From Pectobacterium sp. A5351 (GTDB taxonomy: Bacteria; Pseudomonadota; Gammaproteobacteria; Enterobacterales; Enterobacteriaceae), in contig NZ_CP116477.1 in NCBI RefSeq assembly GCF_028335745.1, forward strand, positions 806,001-870,000: a stretch of DNA of 64,000 nt, given 5' to 3'. Below the pieces are notes generated by a model. The model saw only the letters and a list, made by a program, of their open reading frames with translations, did not search any database and was not told where the DNA came from. Shown in pieces: positions 55,881 to 64,000 of the stretch. A program made the translations under genes and the position numbers. The number at the start of each line of letters is the position of its first letter. Position 1 is the stretch's first letter.

Positions 55881-56075
55881 ATGTCACTTATCCGTCTACG
55901 CACATTTGTGGAAGTCTATCGGCAGTGCTCAATTAGCGGGCAACTCGCTCACTCAGCCTATGGTGTTGCAGAACATTGCCGAGGTGTCGGTGAGGCGCGT
56001 GAGGAGAACGGTGTGACGCCAACGTCAGCAGCAGTCGCTGAATGATAGGCTTGATGAAGGATCGTCATAAACGAA
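55881..56075 (+). pseudogene. Remnant of a LysR-type regulator gene
   Basis: Opens MSLIRLRTFVEVYRQCSIS, a typical LysR N-terminus. The next LysR block, LTQPMVLQNIAEV, appears in another frame, and GVTPTSAA (the post-helix block) returns to the first. So the gene has lost the middle of its helix-turn-helix by deletion and frameshift and continues for only about 60 codons. The open part in the first frame is 54 codons (to 56045). Confidence 0.6.
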
Positions 56076-56427
56076 TGGTAGGTTCCATTCAGATAAAATG
56101 GTTTTTTATAAAATCTTTGAAGCGGATCGCACCAATCTTTCCCGTGCTGCCAGCGTGGGAGGTGTGATGGCAAAAGCGCAAAGGTTTTCACGATCGCCGG
56201 GCGTTACGGTAGCAGCATGTCTCCTTCATAACTAAAAATGTTCGAAGCTTGGCGACCTGTGCCGGAGAGGATTACACCGCAGGCCGCGGGCAACGGTCGA
56301 AATGCTGGCTGGCATGTCGTATACATCGCTGTGGGGCAACAACAACATCGGCTACCTGAACCGCCATAAAGGCGATAAGCCAGCCACGCAGTCGTAACTG
56401 TATTGAATTGATAACTCAATTGGATGA
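56076..56427. other. Decayed coding remnants before the hydrolase gene
   Basis: Short protein-like stretches appear in alternating frames, for example KVFTIAGRYGSSMSPS then stop at about 56188-56235, and VEMLAGMSYTSLWGNNNIGY with a stop at 56396. They look like pieces of broken genes. I cannot name the parents. Confidence 0.35.
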
Positions 56428-57573
56428 ATGACTATGACCGTATTCAGTGTAAAACATAGCCCGCTTTTACGTCAGCCGGAACGCTTCATCTCCCGTGAGG
56501 ATCTGAAGGCGCTGATTTGCCGCATCACCGACAATCTGGTGAATATTGAGGATAAAACCGGTGAGTTCTTGTTACGGCTGGACGATGGTCGGGTGATTGA
56601 TACCAAAGGTTGGGCAGGCTGGGAATGGACGCACGGCATCGGGCTGTACGGGATTTACCAGTATTACCAGCAAACGGGCGACGAGCAGATGCGCGCCATC
56701 ATCGACGATTGGTTTACTGCTCGTCTGGCGGAAGGCACGCCGACGAAGAATGTGAACACGGTGTGTCCGTTCCTGACGCTGGCTTATCGCTATGAAGAAA
56801 CGGGCGATGCGCGCTGGCTACCGTATCTGGAGCGCTGGGCGGAGTGGGTAATGTATGAAATGCCGCGCACGGACAAGCAGGGCTTGCAGCACATTGTTTA
56901 TAACAATGAAAACCACCAGCAATTGTGGGACGACACGCTGATGATGAGCGTGCTGCCGCTGGCGAAAATCGGCAAGCTGTTAAACCGACCGGAGTTTGTG
57001 GAAGAAGCCACGTATCAGTTCCTGCTGCATGTGCAATATCTGATGGATCGCGAAAGCGGCCTGTGGTTCCACGGTTGGACGTTCGAAGGGCAGCACAACT
57101 ACGCCAAAGCACGCTGGGCGCGTGGCAATAGCTGGCTGACGATCGTGATTCCTGAGTTTATCGAACTGCTGGATCTGCCGGAACACAACGCGACGCGACG
57201 CTTCCTGTTGCAGGTGCTGGAAAGCCAGATTGAAGCGCTGGCGAAATATCAGGATGACAGCGGTCTGTGGCACACATTGATCGACGATCCGAATTCGTAT
57301 CTTGAAAGCTCAGCAACCGCCGGTTTTGCCTACGGTATTTTGAAAGCGGTGCGCAAGCGTTACGTCGATCCGAGTTACGCGGAGGTCGCGGAGAAAGCGA
57401 TTCGCGGCGTGGTCAATCACGTCAATAAGGATGGTGAACTGACGCAGGTGTCATTCGGCACCGCGATGGGCAACGATCTGGATTTCTACCGCAACATCGC
57501 GCTGACCTCCATGCCGTACGGCCAGGCAATGGCGATCCTCTGCCTGGCGGAATACTTGCGGGTCTATTTGTAA
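56428..57573 (+). CDS. rhiN: Unsaturated rhamnogalacturonyl hydrolase (GH105)
   Basis: Cytoplasmic glycoside hydrolase that removes the unsaturated galacturonyl residue from rhamnogalacturonan oligomers after lyase cleavage, part of pectin use. The 381-residue protein is an (alpha/alpha)6 barrel with GH105 landmarks GWAGWEWTHGIGLYG (near residue 60), KNVNTVCPFL (near 108), the catalytic-region WDDTLMMSVLPL (near 170) and ARWARGNSWLTI (near 228). It strongly resembles Dickeya RhiN. In Dickeya rhiN follows the transporter rhiT; no intact transporter is present here, only decayed DNA. MTMT at 56428 or the second ATG (56434) may be the start. Confidence 0.88.
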   Translation: MTMTVFSVKHSPLLRQPERFISREDLKALICRITDNLVNIEDKTGEFLLRLDDGRVIDTKGWAGWEWTHGIGLYGIYQYYQQTGDEQMRAIIDDWFTARLAEGTPTKNVNTVCPFLTLAYRYEETGDARWLPYLERWAEWVMYEMPRTDKQGLQHIVYNNENHQQLWDDTLMMSVLPLAKIGKLLNRPEFVEEATYQFLLHVQYLMDRESGLWFHGWTFEGQHNYAKARWARGNSWLTIVIPEFIELLDLPEHNATRRFLLQVLESQIEALAKYQDDSGLWHTLIDDPNSYLESSATAGFAYGILKAVRKRYVDPSYAEVAEKAIRGVVNHVNKDGELTQVSFGTAMGNDLDFYRNIALTSMPYGQAMAILCLAEYLRVYL

Positions 57574-57617
57574 CAGGTCATCGCAACTCTTATATGCAAA
57601 TGCTGTGAATTTCTATG

Positions 57618-57873
57618 GTTTGGCCGTTATCCGGCGTGAAAATTATGCAGCGGTGCGCTTGACCGCCGAGTGAGCGACAGGACGTCGCGAAAGCCAGCGC
57701 CATGCCGGGAGCATGTCGCTGGCGGCTCGAAAAGCGGGCATGGGCACCGATGGAACCGCGTAGCGGCATAATTTAGTCGGAAGCCTGGGTTCGTAGGGCG
57801 GCGGCGACTGAGCCGCCCTACGTCGGGCGCGTATACAGTATCGCATACGAATGGTGGTGGCGTGGCGCACGAA
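57618..57873 (+). repeat. Structured intergenic element, copy 3
   Basis: Most diverged copy, yet the pairing survives: outer 57640-57648 with 57766-57774 (AAATTATGC/GCATAATTT); second CGGTGC 57651-57656 with GCACCG 57744-57749; hairpin GCGAC-AGGAC-GTCGC 57674-57688; hairpin GCCAGCG.CATGC / GCATG.CGCTGGC 57693-57723; 3' hairpin GTAGGGCGGC/GCCGCCCTAC 57793-57802 with 57812-57821, then GTCGGGCGCG; ends GCGCACGAAA. It starts 44 bases after rhiN. Confidence 0.8.
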
Positions 57874-57944
57874 AGCTTCTCTTAATCTGCATATAAATGT
57901 GATTAAGAGATATGCTAAGCGGGAGGAACCTGCATAGGTTGTGT

Positions 57945-58690
57945 CTATTTCCCGCCCGCCAGATCGATAAAATTCCCAGTAACGTAAGACGCGTCATCTG
58001 ATAGCAGCCAGCCTATTGCTTGCGCGACCTCCATCGGGTGACCACCTCGTTTCATAGGCAGCGAATGTTTGATGCGATCGACTCGTGCCGGTTCGCCGCC
58101 GTCAGCGTGCATATCGGTATAAATAAAACCAGGCCGCACGGCGTTAACGCGAATGCCTTGATCGGCAACTTCCAGCGATAAACCAATGGTCAGCGTATCG
58201 AGCGCGCCCTTTGATGCTGCATAATCAATATATTCATGCGGTGACCCTGGCCGGGCGGCAGCGGAGGACACGTTGACGATAGCGCCACCTTTTCCACCTG
58301 GCGGAACGCCATACGCTTGACCGCTTCCCGGGCACAGAGAAAACTGCCTACCGTATTAGTCGCAAAAATGTTGTTAAGCCGCACGGCATCAAGCTGTTCA
58401 ATCGTGGCTTGAGGTTTAAGCATCGCAGCGTTATTCACCAGACCTGTGAGGCAGCCAAGTTCTTTATCCGTCTGCTTAAAAAGCGCAATAACCTGCTCTT
58501 CATCGGCGATATCGACCTGAACGGCGATGGCCGTTCCGCCTTTAGCGCGAATCTCTTCGAGGACGCTATCTGCGCTATCCCGTTGTGTACGGTAGCCGAT
58601 GCAAATCTTGTGGCCTTTTCCTGCCAGATAGCACGCGGTGGCGCGTCCAATGCCGCGTGAACCGCCAGTAATCAACGTAATACGTTCCAT
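57945..58690 (-). pseudogene. Frameshifted short-chain dehydrogenase (YgfF-like)
   Basis: A classical SDR split by one base. The 5' part (58690 to about 58300) has the NADP motif TGGSRGIGRA, NNAAMLKP and SFLCAREAVKRMA. The 3' part resumes in another frame with SSAAARPGSP, the catalytic YAASK and RVNAVRPGFIYTDMH, then ends ASYVTGNFIDLAGGK like E. coli YgfF. The break lies at the CAGGTGG stretch near 58297-58299, where one G appears missing; restoring it gives an uninterrupted protein of about 248 residues. Either a real recent loss or a sequencing error. Next to, and on the same strand as, the MBL-fold hydrolase. Confidence 0.8.
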
Positions 58691-58698
58691 TCTGACAC

Positions 58699-59682
58699 CT
58701 AATTTTTTAGTCCTGACAGGCTGTAGTTCGCCGGAAGCCAGCGGTAGCCGTTGGTGGTGCCGTTGCGTTCCAGACGTGTACCCACGTGGCCGATGCCGGG
58801 GAAGGGCAGATGAGCACCTGCAACCCAGTAACCCTGACTGGCGGCGTCGGCCAGCGCTTTATTACGGGATTCTGTCGCCTGATCCATATTTGAATCAAAG
58901 CTGATGGTGGTAGCCGGTAAGCTCATCTGCACCGCTTCCGCATGAATGATGTCTCCCCAGGCCAGCAGCTTTTTGCCTTCGCTCTCAATCATAAAAGATG
59001 TATGCCCCGGTGTATGTCCCGGACTCGGAATGACGGTGATGCCGGGCAACAACGTTGCCTGCTGAGCCGGGAACGTTTTCTGCTTGTTCTCTTTGCGAAT
59101 GGCATCAAAGGTACCTTGCACGCGTTGGAACGCGGCCTTTCTGTTCTCTGGCGCACTCTTCAGATTATCCGGGCTGAGCCAAAAATCGGTTTCTGGCTGG
59201 CTGACATACACGGTGGCATTCGGGTAGTTCAGCTTATTGTCCTGCACTAAACCGCCAAAATGGTCGCCGTGTAGGTGGGTCATCAATATGGTGTCGACCT
59301 GCTCAGGTTTATAACCCGCCGCAATCAGATTTGGCAGCACTTTTCCGACCGTAGGATTGTTTTGTTTACCGTTACCCGTGTCTATCAGAATCAGGTGTGT
59401 GCCGGTATTGACCAAATAGGCGTTAATGGAGGTTTCCACCTGAGGCGTCAGCGCCTTTTCTGCCAGCAGTTCGGTGATTTTTTCTGGTGGGGCGCGCTGT
59501 AACAGCTTGTCCATCGGCATGGTATTCGTGCCATCAGCCAGCGCGGTAATTTCGAACTGGCCCAGCATCATGCGGTAATAGCCCGGTTGAGTTTTAATCT
59601 GCGCGATGTCCTGCGCCTGAGAAAATGCAGGCACAAAGGCACACGAGACGAGTAATAGGGCTAACGGTTTCAATAACTTCAT
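58699..59682 (-). CDS. Periplasmic metallo-beta-lactamase-fold hydrolase
   Basis: Exported 327-residue hydrolase. Sec signal peptide about residues 1-23 (ends FSQAQ). The dinuclear metal site is complete: HLHGDH (near residue 142), GHTPGH (near 224), WGDIIH (near 243) and GAHLPFPG (near 289). The family includes lactonase- and organophosphate-hydrolase-like enzymes (methyl parathion hydrolase group), and the ending GYRWLPANY is typical. A quorum-signal lactonase activity is possible but not demonstrable from sequence. Nine bases downstream begins the frameshifted SDR, so the two probably formed an operon. Confidence 0.82.
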   Translation of the reverse strand: MKLLKPLALLLVSCAFVPAFSQAQDIAQIKTQPGYYRMMLGQFEITALADGTNTMPMDKLLQRAPPEKITELLAEKALTPQVETSINAYLVNTGTHLILIDTGNGKQNNPTVGKVLPNLIAAGYKPEQVDTILMTHLHGDHFGGLVQDNKLNYPNATVYVSQPETDFWLSPDNLKSAPENRKAAFQRVQGTFDAIRKENKQKTFPAQQATLLPGITVIPSPGHTPGHTSFMIESEGKKLLAWGDIIHAEAVQMSLPATTISFDSNMDQATESRNKALADAASQGYWVAGAHLPFPGIGHVGTRLERNGTTNGYRWLPANYSLSGLKN

Positions 59683-59849
59683 TGATTCTTGTCCTTGTTA
59701 GTAATGAAACGTAATAAAAGCAGGCGAAGTCTTAACAACAGATTGATTATTGACGCACGGAGCGAATTACTCAACTGTCCCCGAGCTGACGTGTTCCCGC
59801 CGGATTTGCCACCGCATTGCTGACGTCCTGCAACGCGAATGATTTAGGG

Positions 59850-59855
59850 TATAAT
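59850..59855 (+). promoter_or_regulatory. Candidate -10 box of queE
   Basis: A perfect TATAAT, 32 bases before the queE ATG. The -35 region is weak (CTGCAA about 16 bases upstream). Confidence 0.45.
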
Positions 59856-59886
59856 GCATTTTTAAGTGAACGAGACAGTGAAAACC

Positions 59887-60558
59887 ATGCAGTACCCGAT
59901 TAATGAAATATTCCAGACGTTACAGGGCGAAGGCTATTTTACCGGTGTTCCTGCGGTGTTTGTGCGCCTGCAAGGCTGCCCGGTCGGCTGTAGCTGGTGC
60001 GATACCAAACATACCTGGGACAAACTGGCAGAGCGGGAAACCTCATTGGATCAGGTGCTGGTAAAAACGGAAGAAAGCGATGCCTGGGGCGCAGCGACGG
60101 CGGATGACATTCTGGCGCTGATGACGCAACAGGGCTACACGGCGCGCCACATTGTGATCACTGGCGGTGAGCCGTGCATCCACGATTTGACACCGCTGAC
60201 GCTACAGCTGGAAAAGCAGGGCTTCAACTGCCAGATCGAAACCAGCGGCACTCATGAGGTGCGCTGTTCGCCAAAAACCTGGGTGACGGTATCGCCGAAG
60301 GTGAATATGCGCGGTGGTATGAAAGTGCTCGATCGGGCGCTGCAACGAGCGGATGAGATCAAACACCCGGTGGCGCGTGAGCGTGATATTGAAGCACTGG
60401 ATGCGCTACTGGCGCGGCTTGATGATGATAAGCCGCGCATCGTAGCGCTACAGCCGATCAGCCAGAAAGACGATGCGACCAAGCTGTGTATTGCGACCTG
60501 CATCGCCCGCAACTGGCGGCTGTCTATGCAGACACATAAATACCTGAATATTGCCTGA
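59887..60558 (+). CDS. queE: 7-carboxy-7-deazaguanine synthase
   Basis: Radical-SAM enzyme of queuosine biosynthesis that contracts the pterin ring of 6-carboxytetrahydropterin to CDG. The 223-residue product matches E. coli QueE. The cluster cysteines are in CPVGCSWCDTKHTW (Cx3Cx2C, near residue 31), preceded by NEIFQTLQGEGYFTG, with GGEPCIHDLTPL (near 93) downstream. The ATG at 59887 is chosen over 59866 because it gives the family's MQYPINEIF start. Convergent with queD, whose product supplies its substrate. Confidence 0.95.
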   Translation: MQYPINEIFQTLQGEGYFTGVPAVFVRLQGCPVGCSWCDTKHTWDKLAERETSLDQVLVKTEESDAWGAATADDILALMTQQGYTARHIVITGGEPCIHDLTPLTLQLEKQGFNCQIETSGTHEVRCSPKTWVTVSPKVNMRGGMKVLDRALQRADEIKHPVARERDIEALDALLARLDDDKPRIVALQPISQKDDATKLCIATCIARNWRLSMQTHKYLNIA

Positions 60559-60632
60559 TAGTTATCGACTGATGGTTATTGGTTGATAGTAGCGGCGTGA
60601 GAGCAGGATGTTCATCGCGCCGCGATGCCTTA

Positions 60633-60995
60633 TTACTCGCCCTTATAGATGCAGCCAGCGGTACAGGTTTCTTTCACCATCACGGCGCTGAGCAGTGGTA
60701 ATGTCGGCTTCAACTGATACCAGATCCAGTGCGCCAGTACTTCGCTGGTTGGGTTTTCCAACCCAGGGATCTCATTCAGATAATGGTGATCCAACCGTTC
60801 CCACGTCGGTTTAAACGCGGCTTTCAGCTCAGAGAAATCCATCACCCAGCCGGTATGTGGATCCACTTCACCGGTAATTTCCAGTCTCACCATGAAAGAG
60901 TGCCCATGCAGCCGCCCACATTTGTGGCCTTCCGGCACGTGAGGCAAATGATGTGCGGCTTCAAACTGAAAATCTTTAAATAGCGTAGTGACCAT
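60633..60995 (-). CDS. queD: 6-carboxy-5,6,7,8-tetrahydropterin synthase
   Basis: Zn enzyme converting dihydroneopterin triphosphate to 6-carboxytetrahydropterin in the queuosine pathway. The 120-residue protein has the zinc His in [10 protein letters not shown] (near residue 15) and LHGHSF (near 31), with the catalytic Cys in GHKCGRLHG, and a conserved Glu near the C-terminus ([10 protein letters not shown]). In E. coli it is adjacent to cysJIH; here the next gene is an EAL protein. Confidence 0.95.
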   Translation of the reverse strand: MVTTLFKDFQFEAAHHLPHVPEGHKCGRLHGHSFMVRLEITGEVDPHTGWVMDFSELKAAFKPTWERLDHHYLNEIPGLENPTSEVLAHWIWYQLKPTLPLLSAVMVKETCTAGCIYKGE

Positions 60996-61505
60996 AGCGA
61001 AGTTCCCGGTTTCGTTCTGAATAAAGGGGATTTCAGAACATAGTATGCAAAAAACCGTCGCATACTACCGGAAAGTGTTGCGTGAAGCACTTATTCTTCC
61101 AACTGTACGGTCTCGGTAGCTTGCGTAAACTGTTCATAGCCACTACTGACGATGAATTCACCCCTCCTCCAGTTGCAGGCAAAAAATGAACAGATTGCAG
61201 CGCGATTGCTGACTTTTGGCTGTGTTTGACGCAGATGAGATCTGCGGAGACCATGTTTGTTATCCAGTAATTCAGGGAGAGAAGCCGTCAATTCGTGGGA
61301 AAATACCGCTCTTTGTGTTGCCGATACAGCGTCAGCTACTTTTCCCGGGCATAATCGATGGTAGAGATGGCTTGTCGCCAACACTAAATATCCTGCATAT
61401 TGCGTTCCTGCGTGCGCCCGTTGACACTGATGGGAGTATCGCATTGATACACGATCGTACAAGGATAAATTCCTGAGGCGAACATCAGAAATGTTAACTT
61501 GTTTG
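60996..61505. other. Spacer between queD and the EAL gene, no supported gene
   Basis: About 510 bases. Open frames exist on both strands (near 61091-61462 and 61216-61476) but they overlap antiparallel, lack a recognisable family and have no good ribosome-binding site. A small AGTATGC/GCATACT hairpin sits at 61042-61066, ahead of queD. Confidence 0.4.
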
Positions 61506-62246
61506 CTAAAAACCTTCCAGCAGCCTTAATTGGCTGAATGTTAACGGGCGATAGAAGATATATCCTTGAATCCCAATGGGGTGGTATTTATTTAACCGGT
61601 TCAAATCGGCCGACTTCTCAACGCCTTCACAGATGATATTGACTCCAAGAGGAATGAGTTTGTTCAGTAAGACCTTTAGTTTTTGTGATTTTGTCTCTTC
61701 TTTACCGATGCCGTCGATAATAGAGCGATCGATTTTTATGGTATCGAAGTCAAACAAGCTCAGGCTGTCTATTTGTAGATTTCCTGCGCCGAAGTCATCT
61801 AATGAAATCATAAAGCCATATTTCTTGGCCTGATTTAAAAAAGGTATCCCGTCTATTAGCTGTTGTCGGGTCGTTTTTTCACTGATCTCTATTTCTATAT
61901 TCTGTGGGTTAACCTGATGCATGACGCATTTTTGATGTAATTTTTCCAGATAGACGGAATTATTAAAAAGCAAATGTGAAAGATTGAATGATATTGTCAT
62001 ACTACTTTTGTTTTTTATTACCTGGCAGACTACATCAAAAATAAAGTCAGTCACTTTATCGATGGCCTGATATTTCTCTATTTTATCTATTGTTTGTTGC
62101 GTCGATATGAGTACACCTTCCGAATTATAAAACCTGGCGAGGGCTTCATAGCGGAATATTTTATTGTGAGGGAGATGGATGATAGGCTGGAACTCTGCTG
62201 TCAGCCTAAGAATTTTTCCATCAATATTCAATGTTGTTGTATTCAT
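61506..62246 (-). CDS. Stand-alone EAL-domain cyclic-di-GMP phosphodiesterase
   Basis: A 246-residue protein made of a single EAL domain with no transmembrane, sensor or GGDEF part. Catalytic elements look complete: EAL as YEALARF (near residue 34), FNLS (near 88), EIEISE (near 118), DDFGAG (near 152), KIDRSII (near 172), ICEGVE (near 206) and QGYIFYRP (near 226). It should therefore hydrolyse c-di-GMP to pGpG, raising motility. The gene is visibly AT-richer than its neighbours, suggesting acquisition. It faces away from a PilZ effector gene, so the two probably form a local signalling pair. Confidence 0.85.
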   Translation of the reverse strand: MNTTTLNIDGKILRLTAEFQPIIHLPHNKIFRYEALARFYNSEGVLISTQQTIDKIEKYQAIDKVTDFIFDVVCQVIKNKSSMTISFNLSHLLFNNSVYLEKLHQKCVMHQVNPQNIEIEISEKTTRQQLIDGIPFLNQAKKYGFMISLDDFGAGNLQIDSLSLFDFDTIKIDRSIIDGIGKEETKSQKLKVLLNKLIPLGVNIICEGVEKSADLNRLNKYHPIGIQGYIFYRPLTFSQLRLLEGF

Positions 62247-62770
62247 TTTACTGATGACTCACCCTCTCCATAGAAATAGGAATTCCACAGCCTTACTCGT
62301 CTGGATTCTACACAGCAATTTGGAATAGTTGGAAATTGTTTAAAATGATCAATAATTCATGTTTAATAGTTTTCGTCTATTAAATGAAATTTAATGATCG
62401 TTTAAATCTATGTGTGTTGTGGTGTTTTATTCTTGTTTTTTTATTTATTTGATTTTTTTAAGTTGTTTTGTTTTGCTTGGTTGGTTTTTAAGTTTTTTTT
62501 GTGTGAATTTAAATCAATTTGGCGGTTGTGTACGAGCATTGTGACTTTATGTCATCCTTGTTAGGATGATAAACAGCGTTAAGATCGACGTTTCGTAATG
62601 ATATTGAAGGATGAAAAATCAGAAATTGCATCTGAATTACATTTTACTTAGTGAAAATAGGCATTTTTATAAAGCCGTGAACCCCGCATGAAAGTTTGTT
62701 TTTATTAAAAGGAAAGTCCTTTTTTGGATTTTTTGGTATATCACCATCGTGTTAATAGGTAGATATTATA
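62247..62770. other. Very AT-rich divergent control region
   Basis: About 520 bases with long T and A tracts (62400-62520), typical of H-NS-bound DNA. It includes a TCATCC-TTGTTA-GGATGA hairpin at 62552-62569 and a small AAAAGGA/TCCTTTT hairpin at 62707-62723, before the PilZ gene. No sigma-28 box recognised. Confidence 0.45.
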
Positions 62771-64000
62771 GTGGAACACTTTTCTCCTCCTCCCGCTAAA
62801 GTCATTAGCACATTGTTGCAACATCACTGTGTGATGTCTATCTATGCCAAGGATATGCTATATGCATTAAAGGCAGACGTTTCGGAATTGAATCTGGATA
62901 AAAATCGTATTGTGTTGGCAGTAGAATATTCTGGATCGGATATTGACAGATACCTTTCCGATGGTGGTTTGAATTTTGATTTGGAGGCGCTCAAAGGCAC
63001 GGAAAAAATAGAACGGGAAACCTACAGTCTTTGCAATATTCCGACCCAATTATTCAAGACGGATAGCATGCTTTATCGTCTGGAGTGCCTTTTGCCAGAA
63101 TCTGTTTTCGTCACTGAAAACCGAGGGGCGATTCGTATCCCTTTTATTCTTGGCATGCAGGCTCGTGTCCGTATCGACATTTATATGCACACGCTTAACG
63201 TGCCTGGAACGCTGCGTAATTTATCGATTGGTGGCTGCCTGGTCGAAATCGATCTGGTTGAAAGTATTGCGATTGACGTGGGTCAGGACATTCCTGGCAT
63301 TACGCTTGAGTTTCCTAACGGGGAAAGCTTTCATGCCGAGGGAAGAATTCGCCACATACGCCCGTTTGGGAATAATGGGTATGCGGCTGTCGGTATCCAG
63401 TTTATCAATTTGTCGTCATCCCAGTCTGAAGCCCTGCTTCAGTACACGAATGAGTCGGAAAGAGAGGCGGCATACCGAACCGGCGTCACTGGCAGCATGG
63501 TGTATTCATCCCCGTTGTTTATTCCGGGCATCAAGGAGAAAAATCTGTTGCTGCGAGAAAGCCAGGAACGTGAGAAACGTACTCGCCAGACTCCCATGGA
63601 ACGCGGCGTCATGGAGATTGCCCATCGGCTTCAGATTGGGCTGATGTACATAAAAACGCGTAATCAGTTGCCTGTTGAGATCTTTTATGACTGTGTTGAT
63701 ACCTTGCTGTATATGGTCAAAAAAGATCGAAAGGCTTTCCTGTATGCGCTGTCGTTCCTGCGCGATGAGGCGGACTGGGTCAGGCATGCGGTGCAGGTTG
63801 CAGGCAGATTGGCCGACATGCTGTTAATTGCCGATCCACACGATCCCCATGTGCGTGAGGCGGTGTTAGGCGCATTACTCCACACGATGGGCAAGCCGCT
63901 GCTGGTCAACGCCCGTCTTCCGTCGCTCAAGGTCAATATGAATCCGGCGCAGAAAGCGATCCTTAGCGGTCATGTAGAAGTGCTGTGCGCGAAGTTACGT
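62771..64000 (+). CDS. PilZ-domain c-di-GMP effector with HD-GYP-like C-terminus (partial)
   Basis: Starts at GTG 62771 and runs off the right edge; 410 codons are visible. Residues about 1-115 resemble the YcgR N-terminal (PilZN) domain. A PilZ domain follows with the c-di-GMP-binding RGAIR (RxxxR, near residue 118) and NLSIGG (NxSxxG, near 150). Residues about 240-410 are helical and look like an HD-GYP domain in which the HDIGK box reads LLHTMGKP (near 378); the metal-ligand Asp is Thr, so phosphodiesterase activity is doubtful. It could be a c-di-GMP receptor using the HD-like part for protein contacts. The start is inferred; no better upstream ATG is in frame. Confidence 0.75.
   Translation, partial: MEHFSPPPAKVISTLLQHHCVMSIYAKDMLYALKADVSELNLDKNRIVLAVEYSGSDIDRYLSDGGLNFDLEALKGTEKIERETYSLCNIPTQLFKTDSMLYRLECLLPESVFVTENRGAIRIPFILGMQARVRIDIYMHTLNVPGTLRNLSIGGCLVEIDLVESIAIDVGQDIPGITLEFPNGESFHAEGRIRHIRPFGNNGYAAVGIQFINLSSSQSEALLQYTNESEREAAYRTGVTGSMVYSSPLFIPGIKEKNLLLRESQEREKRTRQTPMERGVMEIAHRLQIGLMYIKTRNQLPVEIFYDCVDTLLYMVKKDRKAFLYALSFLRDEADWVRHAVQVAGRLADMLLIADPHDPHVREAVLGALLHTMGKPLLVNARLPSLKVNMNPAQKAILSGHVEVLCAKLR

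Noticed and set aside
61091..61476. Overlapping open frames on both strands after queD
   Set aside because: No family recognised, no ribosome-binding site, and mutual antiparallel overlap; left as an empty spacer.

Overview
This is a chromosomal segment of a soft-rot enterobacterium, most likely Pectobacterium. Most genes are near-identical in length and motifs to their Escherichia coli counterparts and sit in enterobacterial order (ytfJ-ytfK-ytfL-msrA-tamA-tamB-ytfP-ppa; plsY/folB-uppP-cca-ygiM-ygiF-glnE-hldE; barA/rlmD-relA-mazG-pyrG-eno). They are mixed with genes typical of plant-associated relatives: an unsaturated rhamnogalacturonyl hydrolase, an indolepyruvate decarboxylase and a glucarate/galactarate catabolic cluster. 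No rRNA, tRNA, CRISPR array, prophage or insertion-sequence transposase was recognised.

Layout. 1-2.4 kb: an indolepyruvate decarboxylase cut by the left edge, a ypeC-like secreted protein, and a divergent flavodoxin/HxlR-regulator pair. 2.4-15.4 kb: cpdB, cysQ and the ytfJ-to-ytfP block, including the TamA-TamB envelope assembly machine; here TamA carries an unusual repetitive basic N-terminal extension. 15.4-17.8 kb: ppa and a chemoreceptor with a flagellar (sigma-28) promoter. 17.8-28.0 kb: phospholipid, folate, undecaprenyl phosphate, tRNA-end, glutamine-synthetase-control and LPS-heptose genes. 28.1-30.4 kb: ligA-ypeB, which lies next to hldE rather than zipA. 30.6-33.0 kb: a FlxA-like protein and an Aer-type energy-taxis receptor.

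33.8-44.0 kb is a consolidated D-glucarate/galactarate island: garD faces gudP across a control region with a CRP-like site, followed by gudX, gudD, garL, garR and garK. Together they would take up the aldarates, dehydrate them to 5-keto-4-deoxy-glucarate, cleave this to pyruvate and tartronate semialdehyde, reduce the latter to glycerate and phosphorylate it. 44.4-55.4 kb: barA, rlmD, relA, mazG, pyrG and eno. 55.5-59.7 kb is an accessory patch: intergenic repeats, a decayed LysR gene, the rhamnogalacturonyl hydrolase, a frameshifted short-chain dehydrogenase and a periplasmic metallo-beta-lactamase-fold hydrolase. 59.9-61.0 kb: queE and queD. 61.5-64.0 kb: a cyclic-di-GMP pair, a stand-alone EAL phosphodiesterase divergent from a PilZ protein whose C-terminal part resembles a degenerate HD-GYP domain; the latter is cut by the right edge.

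The most unusual signal is a roughly 250-base element present three times in the same orientation (about 44165, 51018 and 57618). Its copies differ in sequence but keep at least five stems by compensatory base changes, with conserved unpaired segments. Each lies just 3' of a plus-strand gene. This is the best candidate in the window for an uncharacterised structured RNA or mobile repeat. A second, unrelated element with terminal inverted repeats (MITE-like) lies between garL and garR.
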